Program-made: the position numbers and the translations under genes | Assembly: GCA_964636225.1 (NCBI GenBank) | Contig: CAZWQM010000002.1 | Location: 62,001-126,000, forward strand | DNA: 64,000 nt | DNA from: UBA1858 sp964636225 | GTDB lineage: Bacteria > Pseudomonadota > Gammaproteobacteria > UBA4575 | Direction of reading: 5' to 3' | Shown: piece by piece, positions 7,335 to 16,764 of the stretch | Numbering within the stretch: position 1 is the stretch's first letter | How the letters are laid out: each line of letters begins with the position of its first letter | Notes under the pieces: generated by a model | Told to the model about the DNA's origin: nothing | The model's input: the letters and a program-made list of their open reading frames with translations, nothing else | Database searches by the model: none

Positions 7335-9465
7335 AGCCTCTGATGTTCCGTTCTAATTGTTCAGTGATAGGCGCGCCTAACGAGGTCAGTCCTTTTAGCG
7401 TTAACTGAATTTCAATACTATTGGTAAAGTCGCCTTCACTGTCGTTGGTAAAGCGGCGAGCAGCTACACTGAGTTTCCAGCAGCAGGTGTCATATTCCAC
7501 ACCGCCGAGCAAATCCAGATCGCGCTTATCCTTCAAGTCATAATTCCAACGGCCCACTGCGCGCCATTGCTCGCTGACCGGGTAGATAAATGAAATATCC
7601 GACTGCGAGAAATCCTCTCGACGATAACGGTACCCAATATTAAACACAAAGTTATTGCTGCTTCGGTACTGAATGCCTGCATTAGTTCGATTGAATTCTT
7701 CTTCCTGAGGGTCCCAAAGTGCGGCGGCAATCGCGTTCCAGCGATCATTCAGGCTGATTTTCAGTTCACCCGCCAGATTTGAAAATGTGTCATCATCGTC
7801 TTCGCTGTTATTGATAGTGACATCCCGATCCCTGAAATAAAATATTTGTCCCAAGCTGGCACGAAGAATTTCATCACCTGTATTCTGATTCAGGTAACGT
7901 GTGGTGACTGCGGCAGTGAGTTGATTGGCATCACCAATACGGTCACGTCCGGAAAAACGATTATCGCGAAATAACTGGGAAAAACTGAATTCGTATTCTC
8001 CGCTGTCAAAGATTGGCATGTCCTCCTGATTTCTCTCAGGGGTATACAAATAATAAAGGCGAGGTTCCAGCGTTTGACGCATATGGCTGCGGCTGGTTTC
8101 TCTTTCAAATATAAGTCCGCCATCGAGAGAAAAGCTGGGTAATGTACGCGAGGGGTTATTATGATTGTCTGAGCTGGAGAGGTCGTAAGTCGTATGCATT
8201 AAGCGCATGGACGGAACAAAGAAATATCCAGGGGTTGTCCAGGGTCGCGATATTTCACTAGACAGGTGCAGACGGTCGCCGTCAATGCGATAATCATGGT
8301 CAAAGCTTGCCCACTCATTATTGGAACTGAATTCCAGTCCGGCCGGCAGGTGGGTAAATGAATTGCCTATGCGTATCAGAGGCAATTGCTTGTAAGGATC
8401 ATTTTCAGGCGGCCTGGTGTCATCAACAATTTGAAATTGCCGCATTCGGGCCAGTCCGTACCAGCGGCCTCCAAAATGGCTGGCCGAATACCATAGGTCA
8501 CCGCGACGCTCCAGGCGTTGTGTACTGGTCACGCCTATCGAGTCACCCAGGTCCTCAAAGTAGTTGTCGTCAGAAGCATTGTTGTAAAGCAGTTCTCCTC
8601 TAAGATGATCGGTAAAGAAATGCTGGTGTTCCAGTGATACCAGATAGCGGTCTTCCTCATATTCTTTGTCGTCCAGGAACTGCAAGTTTAGCTCGCCAAA
8701 GTTATCGTCATTCAGATAACGTCCATTGGCGCCCAGCTGAACGCCTCTTTTGGAAAGATAACGTGGAGTAAACAGGGCATCTCGGTGAGGCGCAATGTTC
8801 CAGTAAAACGGTGTCTCAATATCAACACCTGAACTGCTGCTACGACCAAAAACAGGCGCCAGAAATCCGGTTTTTCTTTCATCGTTAAGCGGGAAACTCA
8901 TCCAGGGTGTATAAAAGAAAGGTACACCTTTAAATTTGGCGGTGACATGTTTTGCATAACCCACCCCTTTTTCACGATCCAGAGTGGCCTTTTTTGCCTT
9001 GAGTTCCCAATCGCGATCCTCAAAGTCACAGGTCGAGTAAGTCGTATTTTCAAGTTTTACTACATCCTGTGAAACGCGTTCTGCCTCGTCTGCAGTACCG
9101 CTGCCGTGTGAAGGGTGATACCAGTATCGAACGTTTTCCGCTTTGGCGGTTTCGTCTTCTGTCCAGTAATCCACTCTTTCAGAAGTGATATCAAGATCAG
9201 GATCTCTGAGTAGCACATTACCCGTGGCGACTGCTTTTTTTTCTTTTTCCGAATACTGTACGCGGTCTGCGTGCACATCCTGATCGATTCGAAACAAGTG
9301 TACACGTTGGTTATCATCATCGGTTACCTGATCAGGACTGGTAGGACTGGGGGCTGGTCTGTATTGGCTTGGCTGTCGGCCGCATTGGCGCCATTGGGAA
9401 TCGTCCGCAATCAGGCTGCCACAGCAAACGCATAAACAAGTGAAAATCAGGGCGCGCAGGTGCAT
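7306..9465 (-). CDS. lptD: LPS-assembly outer-membrane protein LptD
   Basis: Outer-membrane beta-barrel that, with lipoprotein LptE, inserts lipopolysaccharide into the outer leaflet. The 719-residue precursor has a signal peptide (about 21 residues), the periplasmic OstA-like jellyroll domain (RVQYSEKEKKAVATGNVLLRD region) and a long barrel ending in LERNIRGY. The cysteines needed for the shuffled disulfides are visible: one in WRQCGRQ near the mature N-terminus, one in YSTCDFED and the adjacent pair in YDTCCWKLS. It heads the minus-strand operon and is divergent from the RND genes across a 139-nt gap that should hold both promoters. Confidence 0.96.
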   Translation of the reverse strand: MHLRALIFTCLCVCCGSLIADDSQWRQCGRQPSQYRPAPSPTSPDQVTDDDNQRVHLFRIDQDVHADRVQYSEKEKKAVATGNVLLRDPDLDITSERVDYWTEDETAKAENVRYWYHPSHGSGTADEAERVSQDVVKLENTTYSTCDFEDRDWELKAKKATLDREKGVGYAKHVTAKFKGVPFFYTPWMSFPLNDERKTGFLAPVFGRSSSSGVDIETPFYWNIAPHRDALFTPRYLSKRGVQLGANGRYLNDDNFGELNLQFLDDKEYEEDRYLVSLEHQHFFTDHLRGELLYNNASDDNYFEDLGDSIGVTSTQRLERRGDLWYSASHFGGRWYGLARMRQFQIVDDTRPPENDPYKQLPLIRIGNSFTHLPAGLEFSSNNEWASFDHDYRIDGDRLHLSSEISRPWTTPGYFFVPSMRLMHTTYDLSSSDNHNNPSRTLPSFSLDGGLIFERETSRSHMRQTLEPRLYYLYTPERNQEDMPIFDSGEYEFSFSQLFRDNRFSGRDRIGDANQLTAAVTTRYLNQNTGDEILRASLGQIFYFRDRDVTINNSEDDDDTFSNLAGELKISLNDRWNAIAAALWDPQEEEFNRTNAGIQYRSSNNFVFNIGYRYRREDFSQSDISFIYPVSEQWRAVGRWNYDLKDKRDLDLLGGVEYDTCCWKLSVAARRFTNDSEGDFTNSIEIQLTLKGLTSLGAPITEQLERNIRGYEDRNTLKY

Positions 9466-9604
9466 GTAGTTTCTTATTTTTTATTAGTGGTAAATATAAT
9501 GACTTATTCGGATTGACTTAAACTTATGGTTGTTAATTAATGTCAAACCAACTTGGGCACGTTCAAAATCGTGAAGCAAACACTTAAGGAACATAGCGAC
9601 GTCA

Positions 9605-10798
9605 ATGGGCAGGATTATAAAGCATAAACGACAAGAAGGTGCTGTTTTGCCACAGTTGGGTTTGATAGCGACTATCGTGGTTATAGCCATATTTATTGTA
9701 TGGCTTTTAATCTGGACCAAGCCCGAGCCACAGGCAAAGTTACAGCAACTGGTGCCTGTGAAAGTCTCTCTGGTTGAAGTGGAGGATCGTGTTGTACAGC
9801 CATTTGAGCAAGTAACCGGAAGATTGCAGCCGGTCAAGTCTGTGCAGATTCGGTTTGAAGTGGCAGGCAAAGTGGTGCAGCGAAAAATTGAACCTGGTGA
9901 AAAAGTAGACGCCGGCGACATAATGATGAAACTGGAGGATGCAGATTTTCGTGATCAGCTACAACAAGTGGATGCGGAACTGTTAATCGAACAGCAAGGT
10001 GCTCGGCGTGACAGGGATTTGCTGAAATATGCTCAAAATAACCTCATACTTCAGCAGCAGGAAGTGCAAAGATTAGAGAGATTGGTAGCAAAAAGTCTGA
10101 TAGCACAGTCTCAGTTGGATACTGCGCGTCAACGTGTACTGGATTTGCAGTCTGAAGTGGCGAGGCTGGAGTATTCCGTAGCGACCAACAGTGCACGTGT
10201 TCAAATGAAAACTGCGCAACGGGATATCGTCCAGCGAGATCTTGATAGGACCACGCTAACCGCTCCTTTTGCTGGTGTTATAAATGAAGTGCTAATTGAT
10301 GAAGGTGATTATGTAAATGCCAATCAGATTGCACTCACCCTGGTGGATACCAGTGAGTTCGACATTCAATTAGACGTTCAGGGTGAAGTGCTGGCGCAGT
10401 TGCGACTTCAGCAAGTGGTCGATGTGTTAATTAATGACTGGATTGGAAAGGGAACTATTATTGCCCTACAACCAGATCCTGATGTGAATACCAATACGCA
10501 TCGAGTGCGTGTTCGAGTGCCGAATAATGACTTGCATGCAGGGACACTGGCGATAGTGTCACTTCCTTTATCAGAGCGTGTCCGATCTATGTTGATACCT
10601 ATCTCTGCTGTGCTAAATCAGCATGGTAAGGCCTATGTGTATGGCGTGGATGATGATGTGATTAAAAAAATACCCGTGCAACTGGGGCGACGTATTGATA
10701 ACAATGTCGTTGTGCTCAAGGGTATAACAGTGGGCGAAAAAATTATCGCGCGTGATGTCAGTTCTCTGGTAGATAATCAACAAGTTACAACTGAATAA
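9605..10798 (+). CDS. RND efflux periplasmic adaptor (membrane fusion protein)
   Basis: The 397-residue adaptor links an inner-membrane RND pump to an outer-membrane channel. One N-terminal membrane anchor (about residues 18-36, GLIATIVVIAIFIVWLLIW) lacks a lipobox. It is followed by the first lipoyl half (RFEVAGKVVQRKIEPGEKV), a coiled-coil hairpin rich in Gln and Arg (about 105-205), the second lipoyl half (TLTAPFAGVINEVLIDEGDYV), a beta-barrel and a short membrane-proximal domain. It stands 12 nt before the pump gene. No outer-membrane factor gene follows, so a separately encoded TolC-type partner is expected. The substrate cannot be told from sequence. Confidence 0.9.
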   Translation: MGRIIKHKRQEGAVLPQLGLIATIVVIAIFIVWLLIWTKPEPQAKLQQLVPVKVSLVEVEDRVVQPFEQVTGRLQPVKSVQIRFEVAGKVVQRKIEPGEKVDAGDIMMKLEDADFRDQLQQVDAELLIEQQGARRDRDLLKYAQNNLILQQQEVQRLERLVAKSLIAQSQLDTARQRVLDLQSEVARLEYSVATNSARVQMKTAQRDIVQRDLDRTTLTAPFAGVINEVLIDEGDYVNANQIALTLVDTSEFDIQLDVQGEVLAQLRLQQVVDVLINDWIGKGTIIALQPDPDVNTNTHRVRVRVPNNDLHAGTLAIVSLPLSERVRSMLIPISAVLNQHGKAYVYGVDDDVIKKIPVQLGRRIDNNVVVLKGITVGEKIIARDVSSLVDNQQVTTE

Positions 10799-10810
10799 AT
10801 CATACGCATT

Positions 10811-13800
10811 ATGTCTATTGTTCAGTTCTCCATTCGAAACGGACTCATCGTTAATCTGCTTTTGCTGGTCGTTGTAGTGGCGGGAATTTTATCCTGGCGC
10901 AGCATGCCGCAGGAAATGTTTCCCATCGTTGATCTTGATCTGGTCAGAATTGTCACTGAATACGAAGGTGCGCCACCAGAAGAAGTTGAAAAACAGATTA
11001 CGGTACTGATTGAAGAGGAAGTGGAAACCCTGCCAGATGTTGATGTGGTGACATCTGAAAGCTCGGAAGGACTCTCCAAGATTGAGATCAAATTAAAGTC
11101 GGATGTTGATGTTGATGATTTTCTGCGTGAAGTACGCTCAGTAGTCGATGCCATTGACGACTTGCCGGTACAGGCAGAAACACCGGAAATTAGTCGCCTG
11201 AAAACACGTTTTCCTGTCATCAGTGTCACTTTGTATGGATCTGTCGAGCCAGGAATTCTATATGACACGGCAGATGATGTGCGGCGCGAATTACTGGGAT
11301 TGCCGGGAGTGGCCAGTGTCGGCATCGCGGGTGATCAGGAATGGGAGCTGTGGGTGATTGTGGATCCACACGAAATGGCGGCGCGCAATGTCACACTGAC
11401 CGAAGTGCAAAATGCACTAACAGGAAATTTGCAGGACTTGCCTGGCGGTTCTTTACAGGCCGAAGAGGGAGATATTTTATTGCGTGGAATGGGGGTTGCT
11501 CCAAATGCGCGCGAAGTGGGAAATTTGGTTTTACGTAGTAACACTGGTGGCGGCCAGCTGACATTATCAGAAGTTGCCGAAATTGATTTGCGTCTGGAAG
11601 AGGCCAAATCAATTGGTCGATTTAATGGAGAAGCCTCGGTCAATTTAACTGTCACCAAAACAGCTCGGGCTTCCACTATTGACGTGGCTGAAGAAGTAAA
11701 ATCCTACACATCAGAACTGCAAAAAAAACTTCCGCCAGGAATGAAAGTTGGTCTGTTTAGTGATTTGTCAGTTTATGTCAAGAATCGCCTGGAAACTGTC
11801 ATATCGTCGGGCGTGGTGGGCCTGGTGCTGGTGCTGGTGTCGCTTTATGTGTTTTTAAATTTTCGAGTGGCGTTTATCACTGCATTAGGCATACCTGTGT
11901 CTTTTCTGGTGGCCATTATATTGATCCATTATCTGGGCTATACCATTAATATGATTTCATTGTTTGCATTTTTAATTGCGCTGGGAATGATTGTTGATGA
12001 TGCAATTATTGTGACGGAAAATGTTTATCGGCACATGGAAAACGGAGTGGATCGCTTTCAGGCGGCACTGATTGGCGGTAAGGAAGTGTTTTGGCCAGTG
12101 GTGGCCTCAACATGTACTACTGTCGCAGCATTCATTCCCATGTTTGGTGTAAGTGGTACGTTGGGGAAATTTATCGAAGTGATTCCGGTCGTAGTGAGTG
12201 CGGCATTATTAGGCTCTCTATTGGAAGCGTTTTTAATTTTACCAACGCATTCCGCAGAGTTTCTTCGTGTCAAGAAAAAAGCATATAAAGCGAATCCCTT
12301 CTGGGGAAAGGCATTAAAAAAATATTTATCGTTACTCAAATGGGCTCTGAATAACCGTTATGTCGTGTCAACGATGACAATAGCTGTGTTGTCAGTCATA
12401 TTAACTTATGCGCAAACCAGGTTGCCGTATAATCAATTTGGCAATGTTGAAATCGGTCAGTTTTTTATCAATATTGAAGCGCCCAATACTTACAGTGTTG
12501 AAGATTCAACAGAGCTGGCTAAGCAGGTAGAAGGGAAAATTATTTCTGTTTTACAGCCGGGTGAACTTAAAACCATGCTGACCAATGTCGGTGTTATTCT
12601 GGTTGACTTTAACCGCCTAAAAACAGGCAGCCATTATGTGCAGGTAATTATTGATCTGGAAAAGCTGGCGCCAAAAACCATAATTGAAAAATATATTTCT
12701 CCACTGGTGAATCTGAAGTTTAAAACGGAAGGAACTCGTACACGTAACACTGAAGATATTATCGAAAAGATCCGTGCAGAAATACAAAGTGTTGCAGGTG
12801 TGCAACGTTTTTCAATACTACGCCCTCAGGGAGGTCCATCAGGTGCGGATATAGAAGTAGGTGTTGTTGGTGACAATATCGATGAGTTAATAGAAGAATC
12901 CACCCGCATAGGCGATTTTTTAAAGCGACTCCCAGGAGTGAATGATGTCAGACAGGATCTGGAACCAGGGAAACTTGAGTATCAATACACATTAAATGAA
13001 CGCGGTCGCAACCTGGGCCTGACTCAGGCGAAATTGTCCAATGCAGTACGTACCGGGTTTGTAGGGCTTGAGGTGACACATGTGAACTGGAAAGATGACC
13101 GTTATCCGGTGCGTGTCATTTATCCTGATGCGCTTCGTAAAAACGGAAACAGTCTAAGCAGTCTGCCTATCACACTGGAAGGGGGGAGAACAGTTTATCT
13201 CGGGGAAGTAGCAGATATCACTCTGGGCCGAGGTCTGGGTACGATATTGCGTAGGGATGCGCAACGTCTTGCGATAGTGACTGCTGAAGTTGATCTTGAA
13301 GTGACAACACCGTTGAAAGTAAATGATATTATCGCGCTGGAGTTTTCCGAGTTGATGAAGCATAAATCCAAGAACAGACTATTGTTTCTGGGTGAGAAAA
13401 AAGAAGCCAATGATTCCTTTAACGACATGCTTAATGCATTGATTATTTCTCTGGCGGTTATATTCTTTATTCTGGCTGCCTTGTTTAAATCTATTTTGGA
13501 TCCCTTTGTGATTATGCTGGCCATCCCGTTTGCTATCGTAGGTGTTGTGATAGGGCACATTATCTTTGGCTATAATTTGCAGTTTCTGTCGATGATAGGC
13601 TTCCTAGCCTTGACGGGTATTGTGGTTAACGATTCATTAATTCTTGTCGATTTTGCTAAAAAACAAAGAGCCCAGGGGGCGGAATGTTTTGATGCGGTAA
13701 TGGAAGCAGGTCGAGTGAGAATTCGACCTATCATGCTAACCACTATCACCACGTTTTTAGGTATTTCTCCGCTGATATTTTTTGCCAGCGGACAAACTGC

Positions 13801-13939
13801 CTTTTTATCGCCCATGGCGGTAAGCCTAGGCTTTGGTTTAATCTTTGCAACATTGCTAATCCTGGTGGTTGTACCATGTTTTTATATGGTATTGGATGAT
13901 CTAAGACGAGTCACTTACGAACGAATAGTGAATCATTAA
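10811..13939 (+). CDS. RND efflux transporter, AcrB/HAE1-like
   Basis: The 1042-residue inner-membrane pump has the expected two-fold architecture: a first helix (IRNGLIVNLLLLVVVVAGIL), a large periplasmic loop, helices 2-6, a second loop and six C-terminal helices. The proton-relay pair Asp396-Asp397 is present in GMIVDDAIIVTENV, and the second half carries GIVVNDSLILVDF. HAE1-type pumps use the proton gradient to export hydrophobic or amphiphilic compounds. The gene follows its adaptor by 12 nt. Neither a regulator nor a channel gene is adjacent, so inducer and substrate remain unknown. Confidence 0.93.
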   Translation: MSIVQFSIRNGLIVNLLLLVVVVAGILSWRSMPQEMFPIVDLDLVRIVTEYEGAPPEEVEKQITVLIEEEVETLPDVDVVTSESSEGLSKIEIKLKSDVDVDDFLREVRSVVDAIDDLPVQAETPEISRLKTRFPVISVTLYGSVEPGILYDTADDVRRELLGLPGVASVGIAGDQEWELWVIVDPHEMAARNVTLTEVQNALTGNLQDLPGGSLQAEEGDILLRGMGVAPNAREVGNLVLRSNTGGGQLTLSEVAEIDLRLEEAKSIGRFNGEASVNLTVTKTARASTIDVAEEVKSYTSELQKKLPPGMKVGLFSDLSVYVKNRLETVISSGVVGLVLVLVSLYVFLNFRVAFITALGIPVSFLVAIILIHYLGYTINMISLFAFLIALGMIVDDAIIVTENVYRHMENGVDRFQAALIGGKEVFWPVVASTCTTVAAFIPMFGVSGTLGKFIEVIPVVVSAALLGSLLEAFLILPTHSAEFLRVKKKAYKANPFWGKALKKYLSLLKWALNNRYVVSTMTIAVLSVILTYAQTRLPYNQFGNVEIGQFFINIEAPNTYSVEDSTELAKQVEGKIISVLQPGELKTMLTNVGVILVDFNRLKTGSHYVQVIIDLEKLAPKTIIEKYISPLVNLKFKTEGTRTRNTEDIIEKIRAEIQSVAGVQRFSILRPQGGPSGADIEVGVVGDNIDELIEESTRIGDFLKRLPGVNDVRQDLEPGKLEYQYTLNERGRNLGLTQAKLSNAVRTGFVGLEVTHVNWKDDRYPVRVIYPDALRKNGNSLSSLPITLEGGRTVYLGEVADITLGRGLGTILRRDAQRLAIVTAEVDLEVTTPLKVNDIIALEFSELMKHKSKNRLLFLGEKKEANDSFNDMLNALIISLAVIFFILAALFKSILDPFVIMLAIPFAIVGVVIGHIIFGYNLQFLSMIGFLALTGIVVNDSLILVDFAKKQRAQGAECFDAVMEAGRVRIRPIMLTTITTFLGISPLIFFASGQTAFLSPMAVSLGFGLIFATLLILVVVPCFYMVLDDLRRVTYERIVNH

Positions 13940-14019
13940 AGCTGATTTCTAAGTAATGTTATTCTTTCAATTCCTATTTAAGCTGATAGTATTAAGCCGA
14001 TATTTTAAAGAAGGCTGTG

Positions 14020-14862
14020 ATGAAACTTACCTCCAAAGAATTTAGAGCATTAGAAAATAAAGCTATTACCTTGTTGGGTATGTCCGGCGTAGGCAAAACA
14101 ACGCTGGCTAATAAGCTGGATCAAAAAAAGTGGTTTCATTATTCTGGCGATTATCGGATCGGAACCAAATATCTGGAAGAAGCGATTCTGGATAATATTA
14201 AAGAGAAAGCCATGAAAGTGGATTTTCTGGCAGATTTGCTTAGAACAGATTCAATTTACATATGTAGCAATATTACGGTAAACAATCTGGATCCGGTGTC
14301 TACGTTTTTGGGAAAAGTAGGTAATCAGGAACAAGGTGGCCTTGAATTGCATGAATTTAAAAGACGACAAGGCCTGCATCATAAGGCAGAAGTCTCTGCC
14401 ATGATGGATGTACCTGAATTCATCCGTAAAGCAAAAAATATTTATGGCTATCCAAATTTTCTAAATGATGCTGGTGGAAGTCTGTGTGAGCTGAATGATC
14501 CTGCCGTATTTGATATTTTGTCTAAGCATACTTTAATACTATATATCTGTGCTGATGAAGAGCATGAACAGATGTTATGTGAACGTGCTGTTAGTCATCC
14601 CAAGCCGCTTTATTTTCAGGAGCGGTTTCTGGATAAACATTTGGATATTTTTATGAAAGAACATAGTTTATCGAGTGTAGATCAGATTAATCCAGATAAA
14701 TTTGGTAGCTGGGTATTTCCTAAATTGCTTGAGCATCGAAAGCCGTTATATAAATCCATTGCAAATAAATATGGATATACTGTTAGTTTGCATGACATAC
14801 AACATGTACGTGGTGAAAATGACTTTGTAGATCTGATTTGTCAGGCAATCGATCGTTCATAG
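14020..14862 (+). CDS. P-loop ATPase/kinase-like protein next to metA
   Basis: The 280-residue soluble protein has a Walker A loop GMSGVGKTT (about residues 20-28) directly after an ITLLG strand, like small-molecule kinases. A later LILYICADEE strand and several acidic residues could form the rest of the site; no specific kinase signature is recognised. The ATG at 14020 is preferred over the GTG one codon earlier because AAGAAGG ends five bases before it. It ends 17 nt before the homoserine O-succinyltransferase gene in the same direction, so it is probably co-transcribed. A link to methionine or homoserine metabolism is inferred from context alone. Confidence 0.75.
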   Translation: MKLTSKEFRALENKAITLLGMSGVGKTTLANKLDQKKWFHYSGDYRIGTKYLEEAILDNIKEKAMKVDFLADLLRTDSIYICSNITVNNLDPVSTFLGKVGNQEQGGLELHEFKRRQGLHHKAEVSAMMDVPEFIRKAKNIYGYPNFLNDAGGSLCELNDPAVFDILSKHTLILYICADEEHEQMLCERAVSHPKPLYFQERFLDKHLDIFMKEHSLSSVDQINPDKFGSWVFPKLLEHRKPLYKSIANKYGYTVSLHDIQHVRGENDFVDLICQAIDRS

Positions 14863-14879
14863 TTTAAGTATTTCCTACA

Positions 14880-15887
14880 TTGGCATTAATACAACATAAT
14901 AATCTGCCTAGTATTGAGCGTATGCGTTCAGAGGGCATCGAAGTGCGCATGCCTGATGAGGCAGATGCCGCGTTGCCAAATATAAAAATCGGTTTTCTTA
15001 ATATGATGCCAGATGCCGCATTGGCGGCTACTGAACGGCAGTTTTTGCGCTTGGTGTCAGCGTATACCAATGTGAATTGTTATTTTTATCCATTTGAGAT
15101 AACTGGCGTTGAGCGTTCAGAGCAAACTCGTCTGCATACAGATGAATACTATCTTGATTTTAATGCATTACAGAATTTGCAGATTGATGCATTGGTTGTA
15201 ACCGGAGCCAATGTGTCCCAGCCATTGTTGCAGAATGAACCCTTCTGGGAAGAGTTGATAAAAGTACTGAGTTGGGCGCGAAGTAAAGTGCGTTCGAGTT
15301 TGTGTTCCTGTCTGGCAACGCACGCCGCGGTTAAAGTTTTTTATGACGTGGATCGAAAGCATATGGGGGATAAATGCTGGGGTGTATTCTCACATGACAT
15401 TATGTTGAAGAAACATCTGTTGTTAAAAAATGTGAATAGTCCAATCATGATGTGTCATTCGCGCTTTAATGATATCTCACAAAAAGATTTTGAAAAACAC
15501 GATGTGGATGTGCTCATAGGCAGCCAGCAGGCGGGTGTGCAGCTTGCGTGTGAAAAAGATATGAAGGTTGTCTATTTTCAGGGACACCCCGAATACGATG
15601 ATATCAGTCTGTTAAAGGAATATAAGCGCGAAATTATTCGATTTATTTCCAGACAAAGAAGCGACTACCCTCCTATGCCGGAAAGCTATTTTGATCCTTC
15701 CTTGGAAGCAGCTATTGAAAAATATCGTCAGCAGGTTTGTTCGGCAAGTGATTATAAGGGTCTGCTGGAATTGTTTCCTGAAAGTGAATTAATGCGCAGG
15801 CTGGACAATCCGTGGAAGCACTCAGCCCAAACTATATTTGCTAACTGGATTGAGTGGCTTCTCAGCGAGCCTGAATTGTCTGCCTAA
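14880..15887 (+). CDS. metA: Homoserine O-succinyltransferase (MetA family)
   Basis: First committed step of methionine synthesis: acylation of homoserine, by family precedent with succinyl-CoA, though some members use acetyl-CoA. The 335-residue protein aligns with the MetA (not MetX) fold: GFLNMMPDAALAATERQFLRL near residue 40, the Cys-containing strand RSSLCSCLATHAAV holding the acyl nucleophile, and the His/Glu pair in QGHPEYD. The frame opens at a TTG (14880), giving MALIQHNNLPSIERMRSEGI, the usual N-terminus of this branch, and no in-frame ATG lies close. Succinyl versus acetyl specificity needs biochemical proof. Confidence 0.92.
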   Translation: MALIQHNNLPSIERMRSEGIEVRMPDEADAALPNIKIGFLNMMPDAALAATERQFLRLVSAYTNVNCYFYPFEITGVERSEQTRLHTDEYYLDFNALQNLQIDALVVTGANVSQPLLQNEPFWEELIKVLSWARSKVRSSLCSCLATHAAVKVFYDVDRKHMGDKCWGVFSHDIMLKKHLLLKNVNSPIMMCHSRFNDISQKDFEKHDVDVLIGSQQAGVQLACEKDMKVVYFQGHPEYDDISLLKEYKREIIRFISRQRSDYPPMPESYFDPSLEAAIEKYRQQVCSASDYKGLLELFPESELMRRLDNPWKHSAQTIFANWIEWLLSEPELSA

Positions 15888-16511
15888 CACCAATAAGGCT
15901 GATATAAACAGCCATACCGCGGCCGGTACCGGAACGGGTGCGGCACTGATGAATCTAAAAGAACCCTGTTCTCCGGGCGTGCCCAGATCGCCTAGTCCGT
16001 AGGTTGAATTCTCGGTTAGCTGATAGTGCGATTAATCCGGATTGATCAGTTGAAAAACGAGTTCCGCACTTGCTCCAGCCGAACCAAATGGCAGGCCGGT
16101 ATAGTTCAAACGCGCGATTTCATTTCCATTATCAGAAAGTACAATCTGGTCAGTCGTGTTACCCAGAGAAAAATTGTTATACACATAATCTGCTAAATAT
16201 CCGCCGTTACTTATGCTGTCACCATTATGGCCAAAAACAAAATATGCACCCGGGGCTATCAGCAAACTGTTGCTACTATTTATTTGATGTGTATTGCTTC
16301 CATCATCACTAATGGTGAGGCGATTCAGGTCAATGCTATTGCTGGATTGGTTAAAAATTTCAAACCATTCGCCGTTTGTGTCACTGACAGCCGTAGGGTT
16401 AGCCATGACCTCGGTAATGAGCAAGTCACCTGGTTGTATGGTGGTGGCATGTGCAGTAGCACAGAAGCATAAAACTATAATGATTAAGGTGTGACGTATT
16501 TTGTTCAGCAT
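15822..16511 (-). pseudogene. Lamin-tail-domain exported protein with VPxPA-CTERM tail, interrupted by a stop
   Basis: The first part (16511-16032, 159 codons) encodes a signal peptide ending CATAHA and a lamin-tail domain (LLITEVMANPTAVSDTNGEWFEIFN, SLLIAPGAYFVFGHN). It stops at TAA 16034-16032 right after QLINPD. The same frame then continues with the typical rest of the domain (YGLGDLGTPGEQGS) and a sorting-type tail VPVPAAVWLFISALLVLGRQ. The frame closes at 15822, overlapping metA antisense. One nonsense change therefore separates domain and tail. Intact relatives would be processed by an exosortase and sent to the cell surface; no exosortase gene is in the window. A sequencing error is possible. 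Confidence 0.7.
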
Positions 16512-16764
16512 GATGTGTTCCCTGATATTTTCTTATGAAATGGAAGATGTCTGAACAAATCATCTGTATATCAACCGATTTTTTCAATGATGATTGTGCG
16601 GATCCGCACGAAGTGCAAATCAATCATCATACTGCGTGTTGCCAGATAGATGATTGATGTGCACGGGGAGGCTTAGCACAGATAGCAGGTGATGTATCGA
16701 TTCTGATATTAATACCGGATACTGAATATTTCTGTAATGCCTAGAGGCTAAAAATTTTTGATAT
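16512..16764. other. Intergenic region with nested inverted repeat
   Basis: No gene is seen here. The stretch separates the 3' end of hppA from the start of the lamin-tail gene, both on the minus strand. It holds an 8-bp inverted repeat GATGATTG (16589-16596) / CAATCATC (16621-16628) that encloses a 12-bp palindrome TGCGGATCCGCA (16597-16608). There is no T-run next to it, so it is not a standard terminator; it may be an mRNA 3'-end structure or a protein-binding site. Confidence 0.35.

Noticed and set aside
9484..9921. A 145-codon minus-strand frame over the start of the RND adaptor gene
   Set aside because: Rich in Thr, Ser and Cys as expected of an antisense shadow; the plus-strand frame has clear adaptor domains.
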